From: Dethiothermospora halolimnae
GTDB lineage: Bacteria > Bacillota > Clostridia > Tissierellales > VENL01
Direction of reading: 5' to 3'
Length of the DNA: 26,605 nucleotides
NCBI RefSeq assembly: GCF_037577855.1
Contig: NZ_JBAKFX010000057.1
Span: forward strand, 1-26,605
This document shows, piece after piece, positions 8,199 to 16,704 of this stretch. Below the pieces are notes generated by a model. The model had not been told where the DNA came from, searched no databases, and saw nothing but the letters and a program-made list of their open reading frames with translations. The translations under genes were made by a program, and so were the position numbers. Positions within the stretch are counted from its first letter, which is position 1. Each line of letters starts with the position of its first letter.

Positions 8199-9557
8199 CT
8201 ATCTTTTAAGATTAACTAACTCTTGTAGCATCTCATCTGTAGTTGTTATTACCCTGGAGTTTGCTTGAAATCCTCTTTGAGTCGTTATCATTTCTGTAAA
8301 TTCATTGGATAAATCTACATTTGACATCTCAAGAACTCCAGCTGTTATTTTACCAAAGGATCCACTGTTCGGATTTCCAATATTAGGATCTCCTGAGTTT
8401 CCTGATACATCATATAGGTTTCCGCCTATTTTTTCAAGTCCCATTGGGTTATCAAAGTTAGCAAGCTGTATACGCCATAAAGACTCTTTAATTCCATTTG
8501 AAAAACTTGCAACAACTTCTCCTGATGCATTAATACTATATCCTGTGACTTTACCTGCTTTTCTACCATTTAAATCTGATTTTAATTCACTTTCACCTTT
8601 TACTTGAGATATACCAGATAAGTCAATGGAAATTGTATTAGTAGCTGTAGAGGGATCATTTTTATCAGTCAACTCTCCAAAATATGAACCCGCCATTCCA
8701 CTAAGTTCTAATGAGAATTTTTCGCTACCATCAATTTTCATGCTACCATCTGTATTAAAAGTCACAGTTCCTCCTTGATCGCCGGTAGTTTTATCAAGAG
8801 GGTTTGTTATTGACGGTGTATCTACCGTTACACTCCCGGGACCATCTATAGAAGTTACATGATAATCCCATGAATTAGCCCCCATTTTTGTAAATGCTAA
8901 GTTAATAGTATAATCATTGCCTAAGCTATCTTTTATAGAAAAATTTTTATATACTATCTCGTCTTCTTTAGGATCAGTATAATCAAATGTTGGCTTGCTG
9001 GAGTTTAAATTACCACTTAATTCAGCCTCTGTAGTAGCACTTGCAGGGGCCATTATAGTTTTACTAACCCAAACTGAATCCAAATCCTTATTAATATCTA
9101 TTCCCATCTTATCAGCATATTCTTTTGAACCATTGTATTTAGCTAAAACTTTCATACCATTGGGAGTTACAAGATTTCCTGCCTCATCAAATACAAAGTT
9201 ACCAGCCCTTGTATAATATTTAGTAGATAAATCCTTATCTCCAGATACCATAAAATACCCATTTCCCTCTATCTTTAAGTCCGTGGGATTATCTGTTCTC
9301 TGGGATGCTCCTGGGGTATGTATTGTATTCATAGAACCCATATTAACCCCTAGTCCTATTTGTTGAGGGTTTGTACCACCTTTTCCATCTTGAGCACCAC
9401 TTGCCCCCCTGATTACTTCATTAAAAGCTTCTTGAAATGTAACTTGTCCCTTTTTATACCCTACTGTATTAACATTGGCTATGTTGTTACCTATAACATC
9501 CATCTTCGTTTGATGTACCCTTAACCCTGATACAGCTGCGTACATAGATCTCATCAT
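8199..9557 (-). CDS. flgE: Flagellar hook protein FlgE
   Basis: Structural subunit of the hook. The N-terminal rod/hook motif MYAAVSGLRVHQTKMDVIGN with NNIANVNTVGYKKGQVTFQE and the C-terminal segment SNVDLSNEFTEMITTQRGFQ are both present; these form the D0 coiled-coil ends. The central 300 residues are the variable D1/D2 region with a LKIEGNGYFMV strand near residue 97. The length of 452 fits hook proteins of this group rather than FlgG. The ATG follows a strong AGGAGGG. The gene is bracketed by hairpins on both sides, unlike any other gene in the operon. Confidence 0.95.
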   Translation of the reverse strand: MMRSMYAAVSGLRVHQTKMDVIGNNIANVNTVGYKKGQVTFQEAFNEVIRGASGAQDGKGGTNPQQIGLGVNMGSMNTIHTPGASQRTDNPTDLKIEGNGYFMVSGDKDLSTKYYTRAGNFVFDEAGNLVTPNGMKVLAKYNGSKEYADKMGIDINKDLDSVWVSKTIMAPASATTEAELSGNLNSSKPTFDYTDPKEDEIVYKNFSIKDSLGNDYTINLAFTKMGANSWDYHVTSIDGPGSVTVDTPSITNPLDKTTGDQGGTVTFNTDGSMKIDGSEKFSLELSGMAGSYFGELTDKNDPSTATNTISIDLSGISQVKGESELKSDLNGRKAGKVTGYSINASGEVVASFSNGIKESLWRIQLANFDNPMGLEKIGGNLYDVSGNSGDPNIGNPNSGSFGKITAGVLEMSNVDLSNEFTEMITTQRGFQANSRVITTTDEMLQELVNLKR

Positions 9558-9578
9558 AATAAATCCCTCCTAAAAATT

Positions 9579-9629
9579 TATGTCTTCTATCATTCAGACA
9601 TATTAGCTTCCCTAACAGGGTCCAGCTAA
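9579..9629. repeat. Two tandem hairpins upstream of flgE
   Basis: The first (9579-9585 with 9596-9602) has a 7-bp stem and a 10-nt loop. The second (9603-9608 with 9624-9629, inner CCCT/AGGG pairing at 9610-9613 with 9617-9620) has a small internal loop and covers the stop codon of the upstream gene. Both lie between that gene and the flgE ribosome site at about 9565-9571. Confidence 0.65.
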
Positions 9630-10003
9630 GTTATTATTGCTCCATCTATATTTGTAAATATTTTTTCCTTCATATCACTATGATTAGCAGTAGTTATTAT
9701 AGTTTTATTCTCTACACTGGCAATAAAAGCTTTTTTATCTATCAATATTAATGCCTCTTTTATTCCCTTGTTTTCTGCCTTATCCATAGCATTTTCTAAG
9801 CGTATAATTTGATCCTCTGTCAACTTTATATTTCTAGTTGTCATTCTTTCCTTAGCATGTTTTGAAAACTTTATATCGTTAGATTTTACTTTATTAAAAA
9901 TTTCTTCAAAACTTTTCTTGTTCTTTACATTTAAATCTTTGTTTTTATTATTTATTTTATCTAAATAAAAGTTTGGATTTAACGGTTTATTAATTCTATT
10001 CAT
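9626..10003 (-). CDS. TIGR02530-type flagellar operon protein, function unknown
   Basis: A 125-residue soluble protein matching the conserved family of unknown function found beside flgD and flgE in Gram-positive flagellar operons (TIGR02530). The diagnostic pattern is present: FSKHAKERMTTRNIKLT at about 46-62, then a KAENKGIKEALILIDKKAF segment and a final KEKIFTNIDGAIIT. There is no membrane segment or signal peptide. The first 40 residues are Lys/Asn-rich and probably flexible. Position between flgD and flgE suggests a role in hook assembly, which is inference. The start ATG follows GGGGTGG. Confidence 0.88.
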   Translation of the reverse strand: MNRINKPLNPNFYLDKINNKNKDLNVKNKKSFEEIFNKVKSNDIKFSKHAKERMTTRNIKLTEDQIIRLENAMDKAENKGIKEALILIDKKAFIASVENKTIITTANHSDMKEKIFTNIDGAIIT

Positions 10004-10024
10004 GTAAATACCACCCCATTAAAC

Positions 10025-10432
10025 TTATGAACTTTCTTTATCAGAACTCTCATCATTTGAATTGTCTATCCCATAAGCCTCTATTGCCTTTCTTATTTTC
10101 CCCAATTGATTTACTACTTCCAATTGACTTTCTATATGGTTTTTATTTAGCAGTTCTATAGACTTTTTGATATCTTTTTGAGACTCTTCCATAGTTTTAT
10201 TTAAGTTCTGAATTTGCTCTAAGCTGCTGAACTGGGCCATCTGTGCAATAAATTCCTTGTCTTCCATAGGGTTTAATGGGTCTTGATTCTTTAATTGGGT
10301 AGTAAGTAATTTTAAAAAACTGTCTTTGTCTAAAGCATTTTTTATTTTTTCTTCCTTACCATTTTCAGTTTTCTTTCCAACATTAGTCACATCATAAATT
10401 AACTCATCATTATTAACTCCATCTATAGCCAT
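10025..10432 (-). CDS. flgD: Flagellar hook assembly scaffold FlgD (short form)
   Basis: Hook-cap protein needed to polymerise FlgE; it is exported and not kept in the final structure. The conserved N-terminal block LDKDSFLKLLTTQLKNQDPL, NPMEDKEFIAQMAQFSSLEQ is at about residues 34-75. At 135 residues the protein lacks the C-terminal tudor/FnIII-like region of the roughly 230-residue enterobacterial FlgD, as in several Firmicutes. The rest is a predicted helical Gln/Lys/Ser-rich tail. The ATG follows AGGAGGTG. It lies 11 nt after fliK. Confidence 0.95.
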   Translation of the reverse strand: MAIDGVNNDELIYDVTNVGKKTENGKEEKIKNALDKDSFLKLLTTQLKNQDPLNPMEDKEFIAQMAQFSSLEQIQNLNKTMEESQKDIKKSIELLNKNHIESQLEVVNQLGKIRKAIEAYGIDNSNDESSDKESS

Positions 10433-10443
10433 ATCAACACCTC

Positions 10444-11898
10444 CTATGCCATATAATCTACACTTCCTACAGAAACTCCATGTATATACTGATCATTTTC
10501 TGCATACTGACTATTATACATTACCTTTTCTAATATTTCTTCACTATCTAATTTCACTTTTTTCTTTCTTTTATTATTTTTATTTTGGAACCAAAATTGC
10601 TGTCCTCTATGATCAGAGGTATCATCTTTGCCAACAGAAACATCAAATTCACTTATCTCTATACCTTGTTCTTTTAACGTAGTCTTAAGTTGATCTAAGT
10701 TAGACTCTATAAGTTGTTTTATGTTACCATCTTCCACAAATGCCTTAGCTATAATATTTCCTTTATCAAGCTCCATTTTTAGAGAAACCTCTCCAAGGAA
10801 ATTGGGCTTTAATCTTATTTTTATTTCTGGATTATCTTTATTAAAGTCGACTTTTATTTTGTCCGATATTTGTTTTATTACTTCATATTTTTCTAGATTG
10901 TTTTTTATATTACTCTCTTCAATGACTTTTTCAAATTGGCCACTTTTTTCTATAGTTTTTAAATTATCATAACCTCTAGTTATGGTTTCACTATTTAAAT
11001 TGTTATTATCAAAATTTTTACTATTTTCTAAGAGTCCATCTTGCCCCTTTTCTATTACCTTAGTTCCGTCCTTACTAATTTGTTCATTTATTTTTTTATC
11101 ATTCGTTTCATTCGCCACTTTGTCTTTTTTATCTTGTAGTTTTTCAGCTTGAGCATTATAGACAACATTTTTAGATACATTGGTAATTTCTTCTTTGGGT
11201 TTGATATCAACAAACTTAACATGTGTAGTAGCCATCTTCTTTTGAATATCGTCTACAGCCTTAATTAACTTTTCCACATCACTAGATTTAATACTACTAT
11301 TAAGGACTAGAGCTTTACTATTATTTAAACTATCCTTAATTTTCTCAAACAGATCTGTTACTTTACTCATATCAAAATCTTTATTATTATCCTTTAATCT
11401 AGATAGTATGTTTTGTAATTCTTTAGATATTGATTGTAATTTAATCATTAACTTACCCTTTGATTCTGAGCTATCTGTTTTATCAATAGATTCTGAAGTT
11501 TCTTTTATTTGTTTTAATATCTCCTCCATGTTACCTATCAGTTCAGGCTCTACAAGACTTTCATCTGCTTTTTTATTATCTTTCACTTTTTCTTGTGGCT
11601 TAATTTTATCTTCTCTTTTAATATTGTCTATTTTATTATCTTTTTCTTTATTGGAACTTTCACTATTTTGTTTTACTTTATCTTGTTTTACTTTGTTGGT
11701 ATAAGAGTCAGACTTATTCTTTGTGCCACTACTTTTGGTATTATCATCATAGTTATTTTTTCCTTCAATATTATTATTTTTTTTATTGTTAAGAATCTTG
11801 TTAAAATCTTTTTTGTTATTCTGACGTTTCCCTATTGCATTAGTATTTTTCTGGGAACCTCGTTGACCAACCATTTTCAATATAGCATCCGTTTTCAC
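10444..11898 (-). CDS. fliK: Flagellar hook-length control protein FliK
   Basis: Exported molecular ruler that, through its C-terminal domain, triggers the FlhB specificity switch. The first 330 or so residues are Lys/Asn/Asp/Ser-rich and low in complexity. The conserved Flg_hook domain is at about 345-440 with IKIRLKPNFLGEVSLKMELD and FVEDGNIKQLIESNLDQLK. At 484 residues it is in the normal range. The start is GTG (AAGGGGGTGA upstream); an overlapping ATG is out of frame and stops at once. Its partner FlhB is truncated in this window, which bears on whether length control still works. Confidence 0.9.
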   Translation of the reverse strand: MKTDAILKMVGQRGSQKNTNAIGKRQNNKKDFNKILNNKKNNNIEGKNNYDDNTKSSGTKNKSDSYTNKVKQDKVKQNSESSNKEKDNKIDNIKREDKIKPQEKVKDNKKADESLVEPELIGNMEEILKQIKETSESIDKTDSSESKGKLMIKLQSISKELQNILSRLKDNNKDFDMSKVTDLFEKIKDSLNNSKALVLNSSIKSSDVEKLIKAVDDIQKKMATTHVKFVDIKPKEEITNVSKNVVYNAQAEKLQDKKDKVANETNDKKINEQISKDGTKVIEKGQDGLLENSKNFDNNNLNSETITRGYDNLKTIEKSGQFEKVIEESNIKNNLEKYEVIKQISDKIKVDFNKDNPEIKIRLKPNFLGEVSLKMELDKGNIIAKAFVEDGNIKQLIESNLDQLKTTLKEQGIEISEFDVSVGKDDTSDHRGQQFWFQNKNNKRKKKVKLDSEEILEKVMYNSQYAENDQYIHGVSVGSVDYMA

Positions 11899-11917
11899 AT
11901 CTTCACCCCCTTTCTAG

Positions 11918-13135
11918 TTAATTTTCTTTATCTAATAACATCTTTGATATGTTAGAAGCCTTTTCCGCTTCCATTTCCTTTAATACCTGGGACAATTTTG
12001 TTCTTTTCATTTCTCGTAAAATATCTAAAACCATATTTGGATTATCATTTATCATATTATCAATTATATCTGCCACATTACCAGGTTCCATTCTTTCATA
12101 GGTAGCCACCAATTCTTTGACATTTTCATCATATTTTTTAAGTTCTTTTAATTTAGCACTGATGGCAGGTGTAATAGAAGTATCCTTATTAAATAATTCC
12201 TCTAAGTTTATAATTTTATTAAATAGATTATTTACCAATTCATCATCCCTAACCTGCAATAGTATTTTTGCAGATTGCTCTGGAGATAGGTTCATATAGA
12301 TATTGGCTAGACTTTCTACATTATATTTATCAGTGCTTCCTATGTCTTTATAAGCTTCTGTAGGTTGTTTGTTCTCATAAACTTCCGACACTTTCAACAA
12401 ATTATTATAATTTGCCTTTTTTTCATCAATTAAATTATCAATAGTTTGAGCTTTCTCTTTTCCTACTTCATCTGATATCTTTCTTAATATATCTTTTCTA
12501 AAGTTTTCATCTAAAAAATATAAAATTTCCTTTGCCTTATCCTCTTCCATGTAGCCAAAAGTTCTTCCCATCTCCTTAACATAATGGTTATAAGGTTCTC
12601 CTTCAAGTCCATTTAAGGTATTTCTAATTTCTTCCAAAACCATAACAGGAGTCTTTTCCCCTAGACTTTTAGCCTTATCTATATATTTATTATTCTCCTC
12701 TTCCTCAATTTCTTCATATAATGCAAATATGGAATTTCCTCTTAGTTCTATTTGTCTAATTTCTTCTATTATTTTTCCAGCTTTTTTCTTATAAGTGCTA
12801 CTTAGGTCTACCATTGTATCCTTTATATCATTAAATAATTCCTCATCCTCTTGCTTTATGATATAAAGTTTATCTGTGGCACTTTCAATATCAAGACTTC
12901 CATAATAGCTAGCAAGCTTATTTAATTGATTTTTTTTCTCTTCGTCAGTTGGTATACTTTCAAAATGCTCTCCAACTACTCCTGGTACCTTAGTTAAGAT
13001 TTTATTAGCTCTTTTTTTAAAATTACTGCTAATGGCATAAGTTATAGTTAAAGTTATCAATGAAAGTACAATTAAAAATAAAATAAATAATATTATACCT
13101 TTCCCAACACCAAGTTTTTTTTCTCCTTTAGCCAT
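11918..13135 (-). CDS. YlxF/MotE-like membrane protein with MgtE-N-type repeats
   Basis: A 405-residue protein in the place of B. subtilis ylxF, between fliJ and fliK. One transmembrane helix lies at about 12-35. After it come a charged helical region and at least two repeats of the MgtE N-terminal / FliG-like helical type, for example LANIYMNLSPEQSAKILLQ near 285 and VADIIDNMINDNPNMVLDIL near 355. Related MotE proteins act in stator assembly, but the function here is not established. It is longer than the simple one-repeat relatives I know. Basic residues occur on both sides of the helix, so topology is uncertain. The ATG follows GGAGGT. Confidence 0.8.
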   Translation of the reverse strand: MAKGEKKLGVGKGIILFILFLIVLSLITLTITYAISSNFKKRANKILTKVPGVVGEHFESIPTDEEKKNQLNKLASYYGSLDIESATDKLYIIKQEDEELFNDIKDTMVDLSSTYKKKAGKIIEEIRQIELRGNSIFALYEEIEEEENNKYIDKAKSLGEKTPVMVLEEIRNTLNGLEGEPYNHYVKEMGRTFGYMEEDKAKEILYFLDENFRKDILRKISDEVGKEKAQTIDNLIDEKKANYNNLLKVSEVYENKQPTEAYKDIGSTDKYNVESLANIYMNLSPEQSAKILLQVRDDELVNNLFNKIINLEELFNKDTSITPAISAKLKELKKYDENVKELVATYERMEPGNVADIIDNMINDNPNMVLDILREMKRTKLSQVLKEMEAEKASNISKMLLDKEN

Positions 13136-13147
13136 GTTATACCTCCA

Positions 13148-13585
13148 TTATCTATTGCTAGCACTGAAGCTTACAATCTGATCAACTACTTTTTCCTCTT
13201 CTTTTCTCTGTAAATACAAAAAGTTTTCATAATCCTTTTCTTTCAACTTCTCAATACTTTTTTTATCCTTTACCGATTCAATAAGTTTCTGTTTAGCTTT
13301 ATATAAATTGTTTTTCTGATTGTCTACAACTTTTTTTTGTTTCTTTATCGCCTTATTAATTTCATGTAAATAACTGTTAGAATTTTTTAAGTACCCAACT
13401 GTCGTTCTACCTATTTTTTCATTTCTTTCATCACTAATATGTTTCTTCTTATTTACATATTCATTGAGCTTATCCTCTTCTTTATCTAAAATTCTCTTTT
13501 CTCTGCTATACTGAGTTTTTTTAGTCTGTTCAATAGTTTCTTTATATTCTAAAATTTTTTGGAGTCTAAAGTCGAATTTTTTCAT
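13148..13585 (-). CDS. fliJ: Flagellar export chaperone FliJ
   Basis: Soluble coiled-coil protein that sits in the centre of the FliI hexamer and links it to FlhA. The 145 residues are almost wholly charged helix, starting with the FliJ-typical FDFRLQKILEYKETIEQ and containing heptad-like Lys/Glu/Leu patterns throughout. Sequence alone would allow other coiled-coil proteins. Position directly after fliI and the N-terminal motif make the call. The ATG has GGGGAGTG upstream; an out-of-frame ATG lies 4 nt before it. Confidence 0.92.
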   Translation of the reverse strand: MKKFDFRLQKILEYKETIEQTKKTQYSREKRILDKEEDKLNEYVNKKKHISDERNEKIGRTTVGYLKNSNSYLHEINKAIKKQKKVVDNQKNNLYKAKQKLIESVKDKKSIEKLKEKDYENFLYLQRKEEEKVVDQIVSFSASNR

Positions 13586-13599
13586 TCATTTCACTCCCC

Positions 13600-14925
13600 T
13601 TAATTAGATATCTTATTAACTATTTTTTCTATAAAACCTCTAGTTTCATTAAATGAATATGTTTCATTCGTCCCTTGAGTTAGATAGTCATTAATATCGT
13701 CTATAACCTTTATAGCAGTATCTATCTTTTTATTACTTCCTCTTTTATAAGCTCCTATATTTATTAAATCTTCAGATTCCTTATAGGTGGCAAGAAGGTC
13801 TTTGATTTTAGATGCTAATTTTATATGTTCATCATCACATATATTGGGCATAACCCTACTTATACTTGCCAGTATATCTATTGCAGGATAATGATTTTGA
13901 CTTGCTAACTTCCTTGATAATACAATATGTCCATCCACTATACCTCTGACAGTATCGGTTATGGGTTCATTCATATCATCTCCATCTACTAAGACAGTGT
14001 AGAGGGCTGTGATAGTTCCTTTGTCGGAGGTCCCAGCTCTTTCCAACAATCTAGGTAACTTAGCGAAAACAGAAGGAGTAAATCCCCTTGTAACTGGAGG
14101 TTCTCCAATAGCTAAACCTATTTCTCTTTGAGCCATTGCAAATCTAGTCAAAGAGTCCATAAGCAACATTACATTATTACTTTTATCTCTAAAATATTCT
14201 GCTATAGCGGTAGTTAATAGTGCGCCTTTCATTCTAACTAAAGCTGGTTGGTCTGATGTAGCAACAACAACAACTGACCGCTTTAACCCTTCTTCCTTCA
14301 AATCATTTTCTATAAACTCTCTTACTTCTCTTCCTCTCTCTCCTATTAATCCAATAACATTTACGTCGGAATCACCATTTCTCGCAATCATTCCCATTAA
14401 GGTGCTTTTTCCAACACCACTTCCGGCAAATATCCCTATACGTTGTCCCTTTCCACAGGTTAAAAGCCCATCTATTGGCTTAATCCCTAAAGGTAAAACC
14501 TCATTGATCTTTTTTCTTTTTAGTGGGTTAGGTGGACTATTAAAAACCGGATATTTTTTAGAGCTATTAATAGGACCCTTCCCATCTATTGGATTCCCTA
14601 AACCATCTAACACTCTTCCGATTAATCCATCACAGACCTTTACATTCAATGAGTTGCCACTGGCTATTACTGTACTTCCTGGTCCTATACCTTCCATTTC
14701 TCCCAGTGGCATTAATAAAATCTTATCTTCTTTAAACCCAACTACTTCTGCCAATATAGGTTCAGTATTGTTAAAGGGATATATATAACAAAGCTCTCCA
14801 ATTTTACACATGGGCCCTTGGGATTCTATGGTTAACCCTGTTATTTTAGATATCTTACCTAAATATTTAACTAAATCTTTATCTCTAACAGCACCAATAT
14901 ATTTATTAAAATTAATTTGTTTCAT
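13600..14925 (-). CDS. fliI: Flagellum-specific ATPase FliI
   Basis: Cytoplasmic ATPase of the flagellar export apparatus, related to the F1 beta subunit. The Walker A GSGVGKST is at about 168-175, the GERGREV motif follows, and the Walker B LLMDSLTRFA and the downstream GEPPVTRGFTPSVFAKLPRL are intact. At 441 residues it is full length. I start at the ATG at 14925, preceded by GAGTGAT and 7 nt after fliH. An in-frame GTG at 14940 would add five residues and overlap fliH but has no ribosome site. Confidence 0.96.
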   Translation of the reverse strand: MKQINFNKYIGAVRDKDLVKYLGKISKITGLTIESQGPMCKIGELCYIYPFNNTEPILAEVVGFKEDKILLMPLGEMEGIGPGSTVIASGNSLNVKVCDGLIGRVLDGLGNPIDGKGPINSSKKYPVFNSPPNPLKRKKINEVLPLGIKPIDGLLTCGKGQRIGIFAGSGVGKSTLMGMIARNGDSDVNVIGLIGERGREVREFIENDLKEEGLKRSVVVVATSDQPALVRMKGALLTTAIAEYFRDKSNNVMLLMDSLTRFAMAQREIGLAIGEPPVTRGFTPSVFAKLPRLLERAGTSDKGTITALYTVLVDGDDMNEPITDTVRGIVDGHIVLSRKLASQNHYPAIDILASISRVMPNICDDEHIKLASKIKDLLATYKESEDLINIGAYKRGSNKKIDTAIKVIDDINDYLTQGTNETYSFNETRGFIEKIVNKISN

Positions 14926-14932
14926 AATAACA

Positions 14933-15703
14933 TCACTCACTATTTAATATAGTATTAAGGGTTTCTTCAATTTTTTCTAATTGAGACTTTATGCTAACAT
15001 CTACACTTCCATTTTTAGTTTCAATAATACAGTCCCCTGTTTTTAGTGTATTGTCTAATTTTATTTCTATATCTTCTATCATATTAGCCATAGATAATAA
15101 TCTATCTTTAGAAAAGTTTACTACTTCATAATCATCTTTACTAATTCTAATTACTGCGGTATCCCTTGAATCCAAACTGTCTAGTCCTTTTTTCACTAAG
15201 GCTATAATGGCACTATCATCATCCTTAACAATGTTTTCTATAATTTCATTGCAGATAGTTTTTACAAGCTCAATGACATCATCTTCTATACTATTTAAAA
15301 CTTTTTCTTTTTCTAATAAATAATTCTTTTTAATGTCATTTGCCTCTTTTATTAATTCATCAGACTTTTCTTTTCCTTCATTATATCCTGATACATATCC
15401 CTTTTCTCTAGAGTCAGCCTCTATAGAGTCTGAATTTTCTTTAGCAGTGTTTAATATTTCTTCTGCTTCTCTTTTGGCATTTTCAATAATAAACTCCGCT
15501 TCTGATTTAGCATCATTTATGATTTTTTCTTTTTCTCTCTCAGTTGCCTCTAATATTCTTACCTTCTCTTTCCTAGCTTTTTCTAAACTTTCTTGTGTTT
15601 CATCTACAGTATCTTTTTTTACTTTAATATCTATTTTAGGAATATAAACATCATCTTTTTCAACTATATAAGAGGATTTTATTATATTAGACAATAACCT
15701 CAT
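14933..15703 (-). CDS. fliH: Flagellar assembly protein FliH
   Basis: Regulator and peripheral stalk of the FliI ATPase. The 256 residues have an N-terminal SNIIKSS motif common in Gram-positive FliH. A long charged coiled coil (about 30-135) follows, with GxxxG-like spacing around KGYVSGYNEGKEKS, then a C-terminal domain (about 145-250) with the FliH/V-ATPase-E pattern VKTICNEIIENIV and ending in IKSQLEKIEETL. It overlaps fliG by 17 nt, which suggests coupled translation. FliH is weakly conserved; position before fliI supports the call. Confidence 0.92.
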   Translation of the reverse strand: MRLLSNIIKSSYIVEKDDVYIPKIDIKVKKDTVDETQESLEKARKEKVRILEATEREKEKIINDAKSEAEFIIENAKREAEEILNTAKENSDSIEADSREKGYVSGYNEGKEKSDELIKEANDIKKNYLLEKEKVLNSIEDDVIELVKTICNEIIENIVKDDDSAIIALVKKGLDSLDSRDTAVIRISKDDYEVVNFSKDRLLSMANMIEDIEIKLDNTLKTGDCIIETKNGSVDVSIKSQLEKIEETLNTILNSE

Positions 15704-16694
15704 CTCCTCCTCTAGGAGTCACTATTTCTCCTTGTTCTTCAAGTCTTCGTATGATATTTACAATATTTTGTTGCGCCTCTTCTATGTCCTTAAGTCTAAC
15801 AGGTCCCATAAATTCCATATCCTCTTTTATCATCTCCATTAAACGTTTAGACATATTTGCAAATACAACTTCCTTAACCTCTTCACCAGCACCTTTAAGT
15901 GCGATAGCCCATTGATCATTTTCAACTTCTCTAGAGAACCTCTGAATAGACTTGCTATCAAGTTGAACAATATCATCAAATACAAACATCCTCTTTCTGA
16001 TTTCTTCTGATAATTCTGCATCTTGAATTTCAAGTTCTTCCATAATAAGCTTTTCTGTTCCCCTATCCACAGAGTTTAATATGGAAACGATGGATTCTAC
16101 ACCTCCAGCAGAAGTATAATCTTGAGAAACCATATTGGAAAATTTATTTTCTAATACACTTTCTATCTCTTTAATAACATCTGGAGATGTTCTATCCATG
16201 ACTGCAATTCTTCTTGCTACCTCAGATTGTTTATTTTGAGGTAGCTTCGATAGGATTTGTCCAGATTGCGTTGGAGACAAATAAGATAATATTAATGCTA
16301 TAGTCTGTGGATGTTCGTTCTGTATATAAGTAAGCAACTGACTAGCATCAGCTTTTCTTACAAACTCAAATGGTCTTACCTGTAGTGAGGCAGTCAGCTT
16401 ATTAATAATATTCACTGCCTTATCGTTACCTAATGCCCTTTCTAATATATCTTTAGCATAATTAATTCCACCTTCTGATATATATTCCTGAGCCAAACAA
16501 ATCTCATAAAAGTCCCCTAATATATCCTCTTTTTCTTCAGGAGAAACCTTTCTCATATTTGCTATTTCAAGGGTCAACTCTTCTATTTCTTCTTCACTTA
16601 AATGTTTGAAAATCTGGGCTGATTTTTCAGGACCTAATGTTATTAATAAAACTGCTGCTTTTTCTTTACCTGTCAATTCATCACGTTTTGGCAT
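15687..16694 (-). CDS. fliG: Flagellar motor switch protein FliG
   Basis: C-ring protein that binds FliF and interacts with MotA to produce torque. The N-terminal domain begins with LTGKEKAAVLLITLGPEKSA. The middle domain contains the EHPQT motif at 127-131 (FliM binding). The C-terminal domain carries the charged helix RKRMFVFDDIVQLDSKSIQR near 236-255 that faces MotA. The 335 residues are standard. The ATG has GGGGTGAT upstream, 10 nt after fliF. Confidence 0.97.
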   Translation of the reverse strand: MPKRDELTGKEKAAVLLITLGPEKSAQIFKHLSEEEIEELTLEIANMRKVSPEEKEDILGDFYEICLAQEYISEGGINYAKDILERALGNDKAVNIINKLTASLQVRPFEFVRKADASQLLTYIQNEHPQTIALILSYLSPTQSGQILSKLPQNKQSEVARRIAVMDRTSPDVIKEIESVLENKFSNMVSQDYTSAGGVESIVSILNSVDRGTEKLIMEELEIQDAELSEEIRKRMFVFDDIVQLDSKSIQRFSREVENDQWAIALKGAGEEVKEVVFANMSKRLMEMIKEDMEFMGPVRLKDIEEAQQNIVNIIRRLEEQGEIVTPRGGDEVIV

Positions 16695-16704
16695 AGTATC
16701 ACCC

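Noticed and set aside
11593..11955. Plus-strand hydrophobic frame over the start of fliK
   Set aside because: The Phe/Ile-rich sequence is the antisense of Lys/Asn-rich FliK codons, not a membrane protein.
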